A stretch of DNA of 64,000 nucleotides from Acinetobacter gerneri DSM 14967 = CIP 107464 = MTCC 9824 (GTDB lineage Bacteria > Pseudomonadota > Gammaproteobacteria > Pseudomonadales > Moraxellaceae), in the NCBI RefSeq assembly GCF_000368565.1, contig NZ_KB849544.1:157064-221063 (forward strand). Reading direction: 5' to 3'. The position numbers and the translations under genes were made by a program. A model generated the notes under the pieces. The model did no database searches, was not told the DNA's origin, and saw nothing but the letters and a program-made list of their open reading frames with translations. This document shows, one piece after another, positions 1-11,100 of the stretch; the stretch's first letter is position 1; every line of letters starts with the position of its first letter.

Positions 1-547
1 TCAAACCGCGTAAAGACACGCCCTGATGAAATTCGATATAATTTTCACGACCGTATAAGGTGATATTTAAAGTTTGTTTGATTTTAGTCGGTGTAGACCA
101 AGCATCGGACAACAATGCTTTGTACCAACTATCTTCAGTTTCAGGTGCACGTCCCCAAAGCACTGTCACAGGTATAAGTGATACATCTTCATCAGGATGC
201 TTTTGCAAATATTCAATCAATCGGGTGAGTTTTTCAGAATAACGTGATTGTTCATTATATTTTTTAGATTTATTGAGCGATAAAAAAGAATCTTCTTCAT
301 TGATAAAATTCAATTTCAGTGGCGCAAATGCTGACTTCATTCCACGCTTTTCGATTTCACTATCAATCAATACCTGATTGGAAAGTGAGTCATCTTGGAT
401 CAAATAACAAATATTGGAAGATGCATGTAAGTCTTTGGAAATATTTTCAATATCTTGGGTATCGCCTAATATTTGTGGGCTGACAATTTTATCCAGAATT
501 TTTTTTGTAAATTGTCGATAAAACTTCTGATAAGCATTACTTGCCAT
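1..547 (-). CDS. plsB: Glycerol-3-phosphate acyltransferase PlsB, N-terminal part (runs off the window)
   Basis: The reverse strand is open from an ATG at 545-547 to the window edge, giving about 182 residues. It begins MASNAYQKFYRQFTKKILD and contains VSLIPVTVLWGRAPETE, a stretch typical of PlsB, the inner-membrane enzyme that acylates sn-glycerol-3-phosphate at position 1 to start phospholipid synthesis. The catalytic HX4D motif would lie beyond the window, so it is not visible. The gene is divergent from cysK. The family call rests on the N-terminal domain only. Confidence 0.8.
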   Translation of the reverse strand, partial: MASNAYQKFYRQFTKKILDKIVSPQILGDTQDIENISKDLHASSNICYLIQDDSLSNQVLIDSEIEKRGMKSAFAPLKLNFINEEDSFLSLNKSKKYNEQSRYSEKLTRLIEYLQKHPDEDVSLIPVTVLWGRAPETEDSWYKALLSDAWSTPTKIKQTLNITLYGRENYIEFHQGVSLRGL

Positions 548-784
548 GTTGTTACCATCGTGTTTTCAATACGCTTATTATGATCGAAATGTCACTAGAC
601 TGCACAAGGATATTTGGTGACATTTCATACGTTTAATTTTGTCATAGAATAACATAATGATTTTTAAATACATATTTATACATTTTTTACATATCTAAAT
701 CTTTTTTGTGCATATCATTCGGTGTTTAGAAGGGATATTATAGATTTATAACACTTTTAAATCCTCTAAATTCAAGGAAAGAGC

Positions 785-1783
785 ATGTCAACAGATTCAC
801 AATTTAATGCGCCAGAAAATTTAGGCATCGCTGTTTATAGTAATAATGCTGAAGCTATTGGTAATACGCCTTTGGTCCGCATCAATCGAGTGATTGAAAG
901 CGCAGCAACTGTTTTGGCAAAAGTCGAAAGCCGCAATCCTGCATTTTCTGTTAAAGACCGTGTCGGTGCAGCGTTGATCTCAGAAGCCGAAGCAAAAGGT
1001 CTACTCAAAAAAGGCATGCATATCGTTGAACCAACGAGTGGAAATACAGGTATTGCATTGGCTTATGTAGCGGCTGCAAAAGGCTATGACATTACATTGA
1101 CGATGCCTTCTAGTATGAGTATTGAACGCCGTAAAGTACTCAAGGCTTTGGGGGCAAATTTACTGCTCACAGATCCTGCAAAGGGTATGAAAGGGGCAAT
1201 CGAAGAAGCTGAGCGTTTAGTTCGTGAACAGCCTGAAACATATTACTTACCACAACAGTTTGAAAACCCAGCCAATCCTGAAATCCATGAAAAAACGACT
1301 GGTCCTGAAATTTGGGCAGCGACTGCGGGTAAAGTTGACATCTTGGTTTCTGGTGTTGGAACTGGCGGTACATTAACTGGGATTTCACGTTATTTTGAAA
1401 AAGTGAAAAATCAAGCAATTTATAGCGTAGCTGTAGAACCAGCCGAATCTGCAATCATCACTCAAGCGAAAAAAGGTGAAACATTGACACCTGGACCACA
1501 TAAAATCCAAGGTATTGGAGCTAACTTTATTCCAAAAAACCTAGACTTAGATTTGGTTGATGAAGTCATTGCCATTCCAAGTGATGAAGCAATTGATTTT
1601 GCACGTAAAACTGCCACACAAGAAGGTCTTTTAGTTGGTATTTCAAGTGGAGCTGCCATTGCTGCTGCGTCTAAACTTGCTGCACGTCCTGAAAATGCTG
1701 GAAAAACAATTGTAGTTGTATTGCCAGATGGTGGTGAACGTTACTTATCTTCAGTTTTATTTGCAGATATTTCTGCTGAATAA
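785..1783 (+). CDS. cysK: Cysteine synthase (O-acetylserine sulfhydrylase)
   Basis: This 332-residue PLP enzyme makes L-cysteine from O-acetylserine and sulfide. [10 protein letters not shown] opens the fold, the PLP lysine is Lys57 in [15 protein letters not shown] at about 84-89 binds substrate, and [10 protein letters not shown] near residue 195 holds the PLP phosphate. The ATG follows a good ribosome binding site (AAGGAAAG). Length is close to the CysK norm, with a short N-terminal extension. CysM is an alternative, but the sequence reads as CysK-like. A hairpin at 1810-1835 closes the unit. Confidence 0.93.
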   Translation: MSTDSQFNAPENLGIAVYSNNAEAIGNTPLVRINRVIESAATVLAKVESRNPAFSVKDRVGAALISEAEAKGLLKKGMHIVEPTSGNTGIALAYVAAAKGYDITLTMPSSMSIERRKVLKALGANLLLTDPAKGMKGAIEEAERLVREQPETYYLPQQFENPANPEIHEKTTGPEIWAATAGKVDILVSGVGTGGTLTGISRYFEKVKNQAIYSVAVEPAESAIITQAKKGETLTPGPHKIQGIGANFIPKNLDLDLVDEVIAIPSDEAIDFARKTATQEGLLVGISSGAAIAAASKLAARPENAGKTIVVVLPDGGERYLSSVLFADISAE

Positions 1784-1809
1784 TCTGCTTCGATTTATCC
1801 ATAAAAATA

Positions 1810-1845
1810 GAGGAAATATTGATCAATATTTCCTCTTATTCATTT
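1810..1845. terminator. Bidirectional hairpin between cysK and the TetR gene
   Basis: GAGGAAATAT and ATATTTCCTC form a perfect stem around TGATCA, followed by a T-rich stretch. It lies between two convergent genes and could end both transcripts. Confidence 0.7.
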
Positions 1846-1871
1846 AGATCTATTATTTATTTTAAAGCTAA

Positions 1872-2507
1872 TTAGTCATCTTCAGACAAGGTATCCGGTG
1901 TCATCAGTGCTTGATTGACATAAAGTTTGATTAAACGCTCACGAGAGCCTATGGCTTTCTGATAATGTGTCGAGTTTAATAATAGAGAAGCGCCGTAAGT
2001 CACCGTCCACACATAAGATAAATAATCTCGAATAGACATTTTACTTTTTACTGATTTTAAATGTTCATCAGTGCTATCTTTAATTTGGATAATTCGTTCT
2101 TCTCGAATACGATATAATTCTTCAAATAAATCTTTTAATTTACGTTCGTTATTGGTGAGTCTTTCTTCAATAAAATGCAGCAATATTGTTCGATTTGAAT
2201 TCAACATATTGTAGAGCATATATTGAGTCACATAAGTCTTAATATTGTTTTTATATTTTATGGTGATATCAAGCAGACGTTTTTCATTTTGTATAATCAA
2301 TTCTAAATATAGTTGATTTTTACTTTTAAAATGCTTGTATATTGTTCCTTTAGCGATATCCAATTCCTTGGCTAATTCACTGAGCGTAATATCCTGATTA
2401 TTTTCCAAGAGCAGATTTTCAGCCATATTTAAAATCTTCTCTTTTCTTAATAGAAAATTTTGTTGGCGTACAGACATCATCCTTTTTCCCAAAAAAAGCT
2501 CATTCAA
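1872..2507 (-). CDS. TetR-family transcriptional regulator
   Basis: The 211 residues have a typical TetR layout. An N-terminal helix-turn-helix at about 30-75 (ITLSELAKELDIAKGTIYKHFKSKNQLYLELI) is followed by an all-helical ligand and dimerisation domain. The ligand cannot be read from sequence. The start could be Met1 or the MetMet pair at residues 10-11, which sits next to an AAAGG. It is divergent from the CoA-transferase gene across about 700 bp, so that gene is a plausible but unproven target. Confidence 0.85.
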   Translation of the reverse strand: MNELFLGKRMMSVRQQNFLLRKEKILNMAENLLLENNQDITLSELAKELDIAKGTIYKHFKSKNQLYLELIIQNEKRLLDITIKYKNNIKTYVTQYMLYNMLNSNRTILLHFIEERLTNNERKLKDLFEELYRIREERIIQIKDSTDEHLKSVKSKMSIRDYLSYVWTVTYGASLLLNSTHYQKAIGSRERLIKLYVNQALMTPDTLSEDD

Positions 2508-3224
2508 AGCACTTTAGCAAAATAACTAAATTTTTTCTGTATGAATATGAAACTATGGTCTTGTATCTGTTTAAAAAATACTCAAGTAGTATTTCATCAT
2601 GTTTCTTTAAAAAACATAAAGAAAAATGAAAGTCAAGACATGAGAACTTAAGGGGTCACGAAACAGCATTTCTGTTTTAAATTTAAGGAAAAGTATTTTA
2701 TTGTCTTTGCAATTTAGGATTGTATCGCCAAAACTTTTAGTTTAAGCCGAGCAATCATCTAAATTTTTTATTATTTTTTTAACGGTTTAGGAAAGGTCAA
2801 TTTTAGGTCTTTATTTTAAATACCCTGATTTTAAACATCTTGATTTAAAATAAAATGATTCTATGGATTGAAATAGGTGTAAATATGTTTATTTTTAATA
2901 CGAGTTTTTCATTTTTTTATTTTAAATTTATAAGAACAAAAAAATATCTCTTATCTTGATCATAAGCTCATCGATAGGTATTGAAATGATGAATCACACA
3001 GTAATCCAAAGGTTTAGCGGTGTATTGTATAAATCACTTTAACTGGTGTTTTATATTTTATATGTGTGAAAGAAGGAAATTATAATGAGCAACAACAAAT
3101 TTCAATAAAGTCTAGATGGATATATTTCTGCTTTACTGAAATAACGAATAGGGCTTAACAAGTAAAACCATTATCAAAAACTAATGGATATTCAGTTTAA
3201 TTTTTATTATTGAGATTTTTTAAA
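2508..3224. other. Long AT-rich intergenic region with a dead-end mini-ORF
   Basis: About 700 bp without a supportable gene lie between the divergent TetR and CoA-transferase genes. It probably holds both promoters. At 3084 an ATG with a strong AGAAGGAAAT ribosome site opens MSNNKFQ and stops at once. The same frame goes on as SLDGYISALLK before another stop, so this may be a decayed gene start or a leader peptide. Confidence 0.4.
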
Positions 3225-4715
3225 ATGACGATAGATTTAAATCGTATACGGTTCAACTCCCTACATGAAAAAGTAATGTCAGCAGATCAAGCTATCTCGT
3301 TTATCCAAGATGGTATGGTGATTGGGATGAGTGGTTTTGGTGGTGCTGGTGAAGCAAAAACAGTGCCTTTGGCGCTGGCTGAAAAGGCAAAATTACATCC
3401 TGTAAAAATTACTTTTGCTACAGGTGCAAGCTTAGGCAATAAAATTGATCAAAAACTGTGTGAGTCACATGTGATCGCACGTCGCTTGCCTTATCAAGCT
3501 GATCCGACCCTACGTAAAGCGATCAATGCTGGTGAGGTCATGTTTACGGATCAACACTTGTCTGAAACTGCGGAACAGATGAAACATCATGTGATAGCTG
3601 CACCTCATATAGCAGTCATTTCAGCTATTGCGATCACAGAAGATGGGCAAATTATCCCAACAGGGTCTGTAGGTAACTCTGCTGTTTTTGCAGAACTTGC
3701 AGATCAAATCATCGTTGAAATCGATAATACAATCAATCCGAAACTTGAAGGTGTACACGATATCTATGTACCCGTAAAACGTCCAAATCGTGGACCGATA
3801 CCTTTAACACGTGTTGGTGAGCGTATTGGTACACAAGGTATCGCGATAGATCCTGAGAAAATCGTTGCCATTGTGTTTAATGATATTCCAGATACTGCAT
3901 CTTCGATGGCAGAAGCTGATGAAGAAACTTTAGCGATCGCAAAAAACTTGATTAATTTTTTTGAAAATGAAGTTGCTATTGGTCGTTTACCTGAAAATTT
4001 AGGTCCACTTCAATCGGGCGTCGGTTCTATTGCCAATGCTGTTTTTGCAGGTTTTGAGCATTCAAATTTTAAAGATTTAGAAATGTATTCAGAAGTGCTA
4101 CAAGACTGTACTTTTGATCTCATTGACTGTGGCAAGATGAAATTTGCTTCGGGCTGCTCTATGACATTGGATACTTCCGCTCAGCGTGTGATGCAAAATT
4201 TTGACTTTTATAAAGACAAAATCGTGCTACGTCCGCAAGATATTTCAAATAATCCTGAACTTATTCGCCGTTTGGGGATTATCGCGATCAATACTGCGAT
4301 CGAGTTTGATATATATGGCAATGTAAATTCTACCCATGTGACGGGTACAAAAATGATGAATGGAATAGGTGGTTCAGGCGATTTTACCCGAAATGCACAT
4401 TTAGCGATTTTTGTGACCAAGTCGATCGCTAAAAATGGCGCGATTTCGTCGGTTGTGCCTATGGTCAGTCATGTCGATCACAATGAACATGATATCGATA
4501 TATTGGTAACAGAACAGGGCTTAGCTGACTTGCGAGGTCTTGCGCCGCGTGAACGTGCTCGAAAAATTATCGACCACTGTGCGCACCCAAGTTATAAAGC
4601 AGCATTAAATGATTATTTTGATAGGGCATGCGAAAAAGGTGGACATACTCCACATCTACTCAACGAGGCTTTGTCTTGGCATGCAAAATTTGAAGAACAA
4701 GGTTCTATGCAATAA
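3225..4715 (+). CDS. Acetyl-CoA hydrolase / succinyl-CoA:acetate CoA-transferase family protein
   Basis: The 496-residue product belongs to the class I CoA-transferase family (AarC/Cat1/Ach1 type), which moves CoA between acyl groups such as succinyl-CoA and acetate. Visible family signatures are IGMSGFGGAGEAKTVP near the N-terminus, the GVGSIANAV loop, and LEMYSEVLQD, where the catalytic glutamate is expected. I chose the ATG at 3225. An upstream TTG at 3210 is also in frame but has no better ribosome site. Substrate preference cannot be settled from sequence. It stands alone and ends at a strong terminator. Confidence 0.85.
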   Translation: MTIDLNRIRFNSLHEKVMSADQAISFIQDGMVIGMSGFGGAGEAKTVPLALAEKAKLHPVKITFATGASLGNKIDQKLCESHVIARRLPYQADPTLRKAINAGEVMFTDQHLSETAEQMKHHVIAAPHIAVISAIAITEDGQIIPTGSVGNSAVFAELADQIIVEIDNTINPKLEGVHDIYVPVKRPNRGPIPLTRVGERIGTQGIAIDPEKIVAIVFNDIPDTASSMAEADEETLAIAKNLINFFENEVAIGRLPENLGPLQSGVGSIANAVFAGFEHSNFKDLEMYSEVLQDCTFDLIDCGKMKFASGCSMTLDTSAQRVMQNFDFYKDKIVLRPQDISNNPELIRRLGIIAINTAIEFDIYGNVNSTHVTGTKMMNGIGGSGDFTRNAHLAIFVTKSIAKNGAISSVVPMVSHVDHNEHDIDILVTEQGLADLRGLAPRERARKIIDHCAHPSYKAALNDYFDRACEKGGHTPHLLNEALSWHAKFEEQGSMQ

Positions 4716-4730
4716 TTTTATATAGGTTGT

Positions 4731-4765
4731 TAAAAGCTCTGAACTATTCAGGGCTTTTTTTATTT
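4731..4765 (+). terminator. Rho-independent terminator after the CoA-transferase gene
   Basis: AAAAGCTCTGAA pairs with TTCAGGGCTTTT (one G-T pair) around a short loop and runs into a T-rich tail. Confidence 0.85.
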
Positions 4766-5188
4766 TTAATTCCATCTAAATAATTTATATAAAAGTAACA
4801 AAAAATGACTAAAAGTTACACAATGTACAACTAAGTAAAATCCCAATTATTAGTTAACTAGTGAATTATTTTAAAGGGATAAAATTAAATGCAATGACAA
4901 AAAATAACTTTTATATCAACAAATTATTTAGATAAATTATAGAAAAATTTATAATGAAGTTATTTTTTAGTAAATTTATTCATGTGAAATATAACATTAT
5001 TATTCCATTTAATTCCGATAGATAATTCATTTATAAAACTTTTATACAAATACCTCTGATCTGATTTCATGAAAAAACAATGTACAAAAAAACAAAATAA
5101 TGTGATAATGATCACATTTTAATACATTGCTAAGATTTAGGTCACAAAATAAAACTATCCCTTAGCTTCCTAAACGATGAGGTTAATC
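4766..5188. other. AT-rich regulatory region upstream of the giant adhesin
   Basis: About 420 bp with no gene. It is very AT-rich and contains the CRP/Vfr-type palindrome at 5101-5116. It is likely the adhesin promoter and leader. I see no other clear element. Confidence 0.5.
5101..5116. promoter_or_regulatory. Perfect CRP/Vfr-type operator
   Basis: TGTGA-N6-TCACA is matched exactly, with extra symmetry outside the core (AA before, TT after). It is 73 bp upstream of the adhesin start codon. The consensus is that of E. coli CRP and its relative Vfr. Action on this gene is inferred from position. Confidence 0.65.
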
Positions 5189-8100
5189 ATGCCACAAATT
5201 TCAGTGATCTCCGAAACTAGCCGTAAAGTATTACAACAAACGAATACTATTAATAATATTGGCTTAACAGAGAACTCTTTGGTTGTACTCAGCATTGCAA
5301 CATCTGATCTTCTTTCAGTTGCACGTTCTGGCACAACTTTGAGTATTACAGTTGCAAATAGTCAGCCTATTACTATTGCAAATTATTTCAATAATGATGG
5401 TTCAACTCAAAATATTCTTGCGCTTGCACCAACAAATTCTTCTTCAATTTATCAAGCAAAATTTTCTCTTGCAAATGGCGCGACCTCAACTGTGAGTCTA
5501 AGCTCTTATGCAAGCATTGACTCATTATTAAAGACGCAGCTTAGCGTTAGTCCAACGACTACTGTAGATAACACGGTTGTACCAACAACAGTTTCAGCAG
5601 ATTCTGTAAATACAAGTACAAATACTGCGACTGCTAAAGCATCATCAACAAGTTTGCTTGGTGGTGTCGGTGATCTTCTTGGCGGTGTTGTTGGTGGCGT
5701 GGGTACTTTAGTTGGTGGGCTTTTAAATGGTCAGCCAATCAAGTTTACGCTTCTTGCGGATAATGGTGTAAGTAATACTGATGGCATTACCAATAACGGC
5801 ACTATAGTCGTTTCTGGTCTTACCGCTACGACTGTTTGGCAATATTCGGTTGATAGTGGTGTTACTTGGAAAGTTGCAACTGGTAGTACGCAAATCAATC
5901 TTCCTCAAGGTAGTTATCCAGCAGGTTCAGTACAAGTAAAAATTACTGATGCTACGGGTGAAATTACGGCTCAAACTGATCAAGCTTACACGATTGATAT
6001 GGCCGCTCCACAAACTCCATTCCTTAGTCTTGTAAGTGATACAGGAACTAGCCGTAATGACTTAGTATCATCAAGTGGTGCTGTAAAAGTTAATAATATT
6101 GAAGCTGGTGCAACTTGGCAGTATTCACTTGATGGTGGTAAAACTTGGATCAATGCAACAGGTAATACTTTTGAACTTGCTGAAGGTTATTATGCATTTC
6201 AACAAGTTTGTGCACGTGTAATCGATGTAGCTGGTAACCCGAGTGCTCCAGGTTATTTAGGTACAGCAACGATTGATAAAACTGCTCCTCTTGCAATCAG
6301 TGTTAAATTGTTTGCTGATACAGGTTCTAACGGTGCTGATGGTATTACCAATGACGGTACTATGGTTGTTGGTGGAATTGAAACCAATGCAACATGGCAA
6401 TATTCATTAAATGGTGGAACAACTTGGTTAAAAGGAACAGGTACAACTTTCCTTGTTCCTGGTGGCGTTTATGATGTTAACCAAATCCAAGTAAGACAAA
6501 CTGACTTGGCGGGTAATGTTGGTCCAAACACACCTTATAATGCATCTCTAAACGTTGTTACAACATTACCAACTGCCCCAAATGCAAAATTAGCAAATGA
6601 TACTGGTATAAGTGCAACTGATGGTATTACCAATGATGGTACTGTTCTAGTTTCAAATGTACCTGCTGGTTCTACTTGGCAATATTCGGTTGATGGCGGT
6701 AAGACTTGGATCAACGGTACAGGTTCTAGTTTCGTTACCCCTGAAGGGAATCATGTTGTAGAAGTGCGTTCTGTTGATGTTGCTGGTAATAATAGTACGC
6801 CAACAATTGTTGGTTCTATCACTGTTGATACAACTAAACCAACTGCACCAACTGTAAAATTAGAAAATGATACTGGTGCAAATCCAAATGATGGTATCAC
6901 TAGTGATGGTACTGTTTTAGTTTCAAATGTTCCTACTGGTTCTACTTGGTCTTATTCTACCGATGGCGGTAAGACTTGGAATAAAGGTTCAGGTTCTTCA
7001 TTTGATCTCGCACCAGGTGTATATCCAGCAGGTCAAGTTTTAGTTAAAGCGACAAGCGTTGCAGGTAATGATAGTGCTAATGCTGATGCTGGTGCATTAA
7101 CGATTGTTAATGAACCACCTGCGACACCAGTACTTACTTTAGTCTCTGATACTGGTTTCGATGCAAATGATGGTATTACGAGTAACGGTACGATTAATGT
7201 AGATACGAAAGGTTCGAGCTGGTCATATACACTTGATGGCGGTAAGACTTGGACTGTAGGTACGGGTACTGCGTTTGTACTTCCAGAAGGAAAATATGAT
7301 CCAGCAAGTAAACTAGTATTGGTTAAATCAACCAATGTCGCTGGTGAATCAAGCCCAGAAGTTGCGTTACCGAAAGCAATCACTGTAGATACTTCTGCTC
7401 CAGTTGCACCGATTACTACACTTGCTGCTGATACTGGTATTAGCGCAACTGATGGCATTACCAATAACGGTACTGTAAATATTAGTGGCATAGAACCAAA
7501 TGCATTTGTTCAGTATTCAACTGATAACGGTGCAACTTGGAAATTTGCAAATGGCTCATCTTTTGTTTTAACTGAAGGTGTATATGCTGCTGGTCAAGTT
7601 CAAGTAAAAAGCACTGATCTTGCAGGCAATGCAAGCCCTGTAACAAAATTGGGTGCTACCACCGTTGATCAAACTGCTCCAAATGCTGCAACGATCAAAC
7701 TTGCAAATGATACTGGCTCAAGTAATATAGATGGTATCTCTTCTGACGGTACTATTGCTGTAACTGGCGTTGAAACTGGTGCAACTTGGCAATATTCAGT
7801 AGACAATGGTAAAACTTGGTTAACAGGTACAGGTTCTAGCTTTGTACTCGCAGAGGGTAACTATCCAGCGGGTCAAGTTCAAGTACGTGTAGTTGATGCT
7901 GCAGGAAACTTGGGTACATCTACAAGTGCCAAAGCAATTGTTGTAGATTCTACAGCACCAGCAGCTGCTACATTGAAGTTAGCTACAGATACTGGTGTAT
8001 CAGCAATTGATGGCATCACTAACAATGGTACGATCAATGTCACTGGTCTAGAATCTGGTGCAACTTGGGCGTATTCAACTGATGGTGGTAAAACTTGGAA

Positions 8101-11100
8101 CGTAAGTACGGGTACAAGCTTCTCATTGGCAGAAGGAACTTATGCTGCAAATCAAATCCAAGTTAAGCAAACAGATACAGCAGGCAATACAGGTGCTGTA
8201 AGCTCAATTTCTACAATAATTGTTGTAGATAAAACAGCTCCTGCATCAGCATCATTTAGCTTAGTTCAAGATACTGGATCAAATGCAACTGATGGTGTAA
8301 CCAATAATGGTGATATCAAAGTAGCTGGAATTGAAACGGGTGCTTCATGGCAGTATTCAATTGACTCTGGTAAAACATGGGTAGCTGGAACAGGTACAAG
8401 CTTTACACTTGCAGAAGGTACTTATACCGCAGGTCAAGTTCAAGTCAAAGTACAAGATGCAGCAGGCAATACCAGTGCAGTAACGCAAAATGCACAACAA
8501 CTTGTTATTGATAAAACAGCTCCAAACCCAGCTACCTTAGCACTTGCAAATGATACTGGTGTAAGCAATACAGATGGTATTACAGCTGATGGTACCGTTA
8601 ATGTTTCTAATGTAGAAGCTGGTGCAACTTGGCAGTATTCAACTGACGGTGGTCAGACTTGGAAACAAGGTACAAACAATAATTTTGTACTGGCAAATGG
8701 TACTTATGCAGATGGTACAGTCAAAGTCCGTGTAACTGATCTTGCTGGAAACACAAAAGATTCTAGCTTAGGTCAAATTGTTGTAAGCAATACTGCTCCT
8801 ACAGGTATTACAGCGAAAATCACAGGAATTTCAGATGATACTGGTAATAAAGGCGACTGGGTAACAACAGATCATACCTTAACCATTAGTGGTACAATTA
8901 CCCGTGCTTTAACAAGCAACGAAGTTGTACAAATTTCAAAAGATGGTGGTAAAACTTGGATCAATGCAACAACGACTTCAACAACTTGGAGTGCTGTAGA
9001 TCCATCAAATCTCGCTACAGGTAAATATAACTACCAAGTACGTATTGTAGATTTGGCTGGAAATGCAACCAGTTCTTCTACTCAAGCTGTAAATGTCGTT
9101 GATCTTCAAGCAAATAATGATATTGCCAATATCTTAGGTTACCAGTCATTGCCATCACCAGTTGCTGTAAACCAATCTTCAGGCCTATTCTCTATTGCGG
9201 TACAAGGCTTTATCATCCGTGCAGATGCTGCAACTGATTCAAATGCCTATACTGTAGGGAAAGGTGATGTAAACAATGTTGTGATTAGCAGTGGTTCATT
9301 AGGTTTAGGTATCCAATTAAGCACCTTGACATTGATGATTTATAAATACAATGCTGCAACTGGAAACTATGAATACTATAGAGAAGATCCAAACTTTGGT
9401 GCATCGATCTCTATTATTGGTGGTATTTCTGGCGGTAGCTCGAACCAAACATTAACTGAAGGTAAGTATATTTTCAGTGTTAAACAAAATGGTTTAGGTG
9501 CTGCATTCTACCTCGGTGGTATGAGTGTTAAAGGAACATCGCAAGACTACGGTCAATTGGTAACAACCGGTAATGCAATTAATGATGGAAATGCGGACGT
9601 TCACACGGGCTCAGTTTCCGTTGTTAAGGTGTCAAGTTCGACTGGTGCATCATCTGATGTTGGTCAAGACTTAAACTATTCAACGACTATTCAAGGTCAA
9701 TATGGTATTTTGAAAATTGCTGCGAATGGTGCATATATCTACGAACGTGACTACAACAACAGTAATGCAATTGGTAAAGTGGATACCTTTACCTATACCA
9801 TCAAAGACCAATGGGGCAATACTTCAGATGCGAAAATCTATATGCAGATTGGTGCAGATGGCTTAGTATTCGATCCAAATAATCCTGGTGATAATGCATC
9901 TGCAAATATCACAGCCGTTAATGATGTATATACAACAAACAATGCGATTAAAGTATCACAATCTAAAACGGTCTATTCTGCAACTGACATGGACAATAAA
10001 ATCTATAGCCCTGACAGTTCTGCTGATCGTGGATATATTGACTTTACAGGAAATGCCAAAGGGCAAACATCTGTTACATCAGGCTTTATCTTTAAAACGA
10101 CAGATGTGAACTACGCTAGTATTACAATTGATGGTAAATCACTTTTAACTCTGAATTATTCATTAAATGTATCATATGGAAGTACTGTTCAATTGACTGT
10201 TGAAAAATATGTTAATGGCGCATGGACAATTGTATCTTCAGGCTATCAATTTACTTCTAGTGTAAGTTCAAATAATCCAGGTGTGCTTTCAGTTTATAAC
10301 TATGAAAATACGGCTACAGAATATCGTATTGTGATGAATACTAGTGGCTCGAATAGTTATTCAACAAATACAGCATATTTTGATAATTACGGCATGACAA
10401 GTTCATCGCTTAAAGTAGGAAGCTATTCGCTGAGTAGTAATGATGTATCAGGGAATGTTACATCAAATGACAAAGGCGGTATTTATGCCAAAGTCACAGA
10501 TGTAAACGGCACAAATGTTTCATCTTCAGGAACAACTACGATCAATTCAACTACAGGTACTGGTAAATTAATCATCGCTGCTGATGGTTCTTATACTTAT
10601 TCACCAGGAAGCGTCAAAGTTTCTGATCTTGGTAAGATTGATGCATTTAACTATACGATTACTGCGGGTAAATCTGTATCAAGCGCACAACTTGTATTCC
10701 ATGTAACAGCTGATGGTGTGATTATGTCAGGTGGTTCATCTGGTACGTATACACTGAATGGTACAAGTGGTAATGATCTATTTGTTAGCCGTGGTTCAAA
10801 TGACGAATTTAATTTGAACGGTGGTAATGACACCTTGATCTATAACTTGCTTAATAAAAATGATGCAACAGGTGGTAATGGTAAAGATTCAGTGAATGGC
10901 TTTACTGTTATGAAATCTACAAACTGGAATACTGATATCGACTTTATTGATGTGAAGAGTTTGTTGTCGGATCAAGCGCCTACATCTGCAAACATCAAAA
11001 ACTTTATTAGCTCTGTACAAGTGAAAAATGCTTCTGGTGGTACGGATACAGTTCTTCTTGTAGACCGTGATGGAACGGGTACAAATTACAACCCAACAGA

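Noticed and set aside
7033..7491. 152-codon ORF antisense to the adhesin
   Set aside because: It is a shadow of the repetitive Ig-like coding sequence on the other strand.
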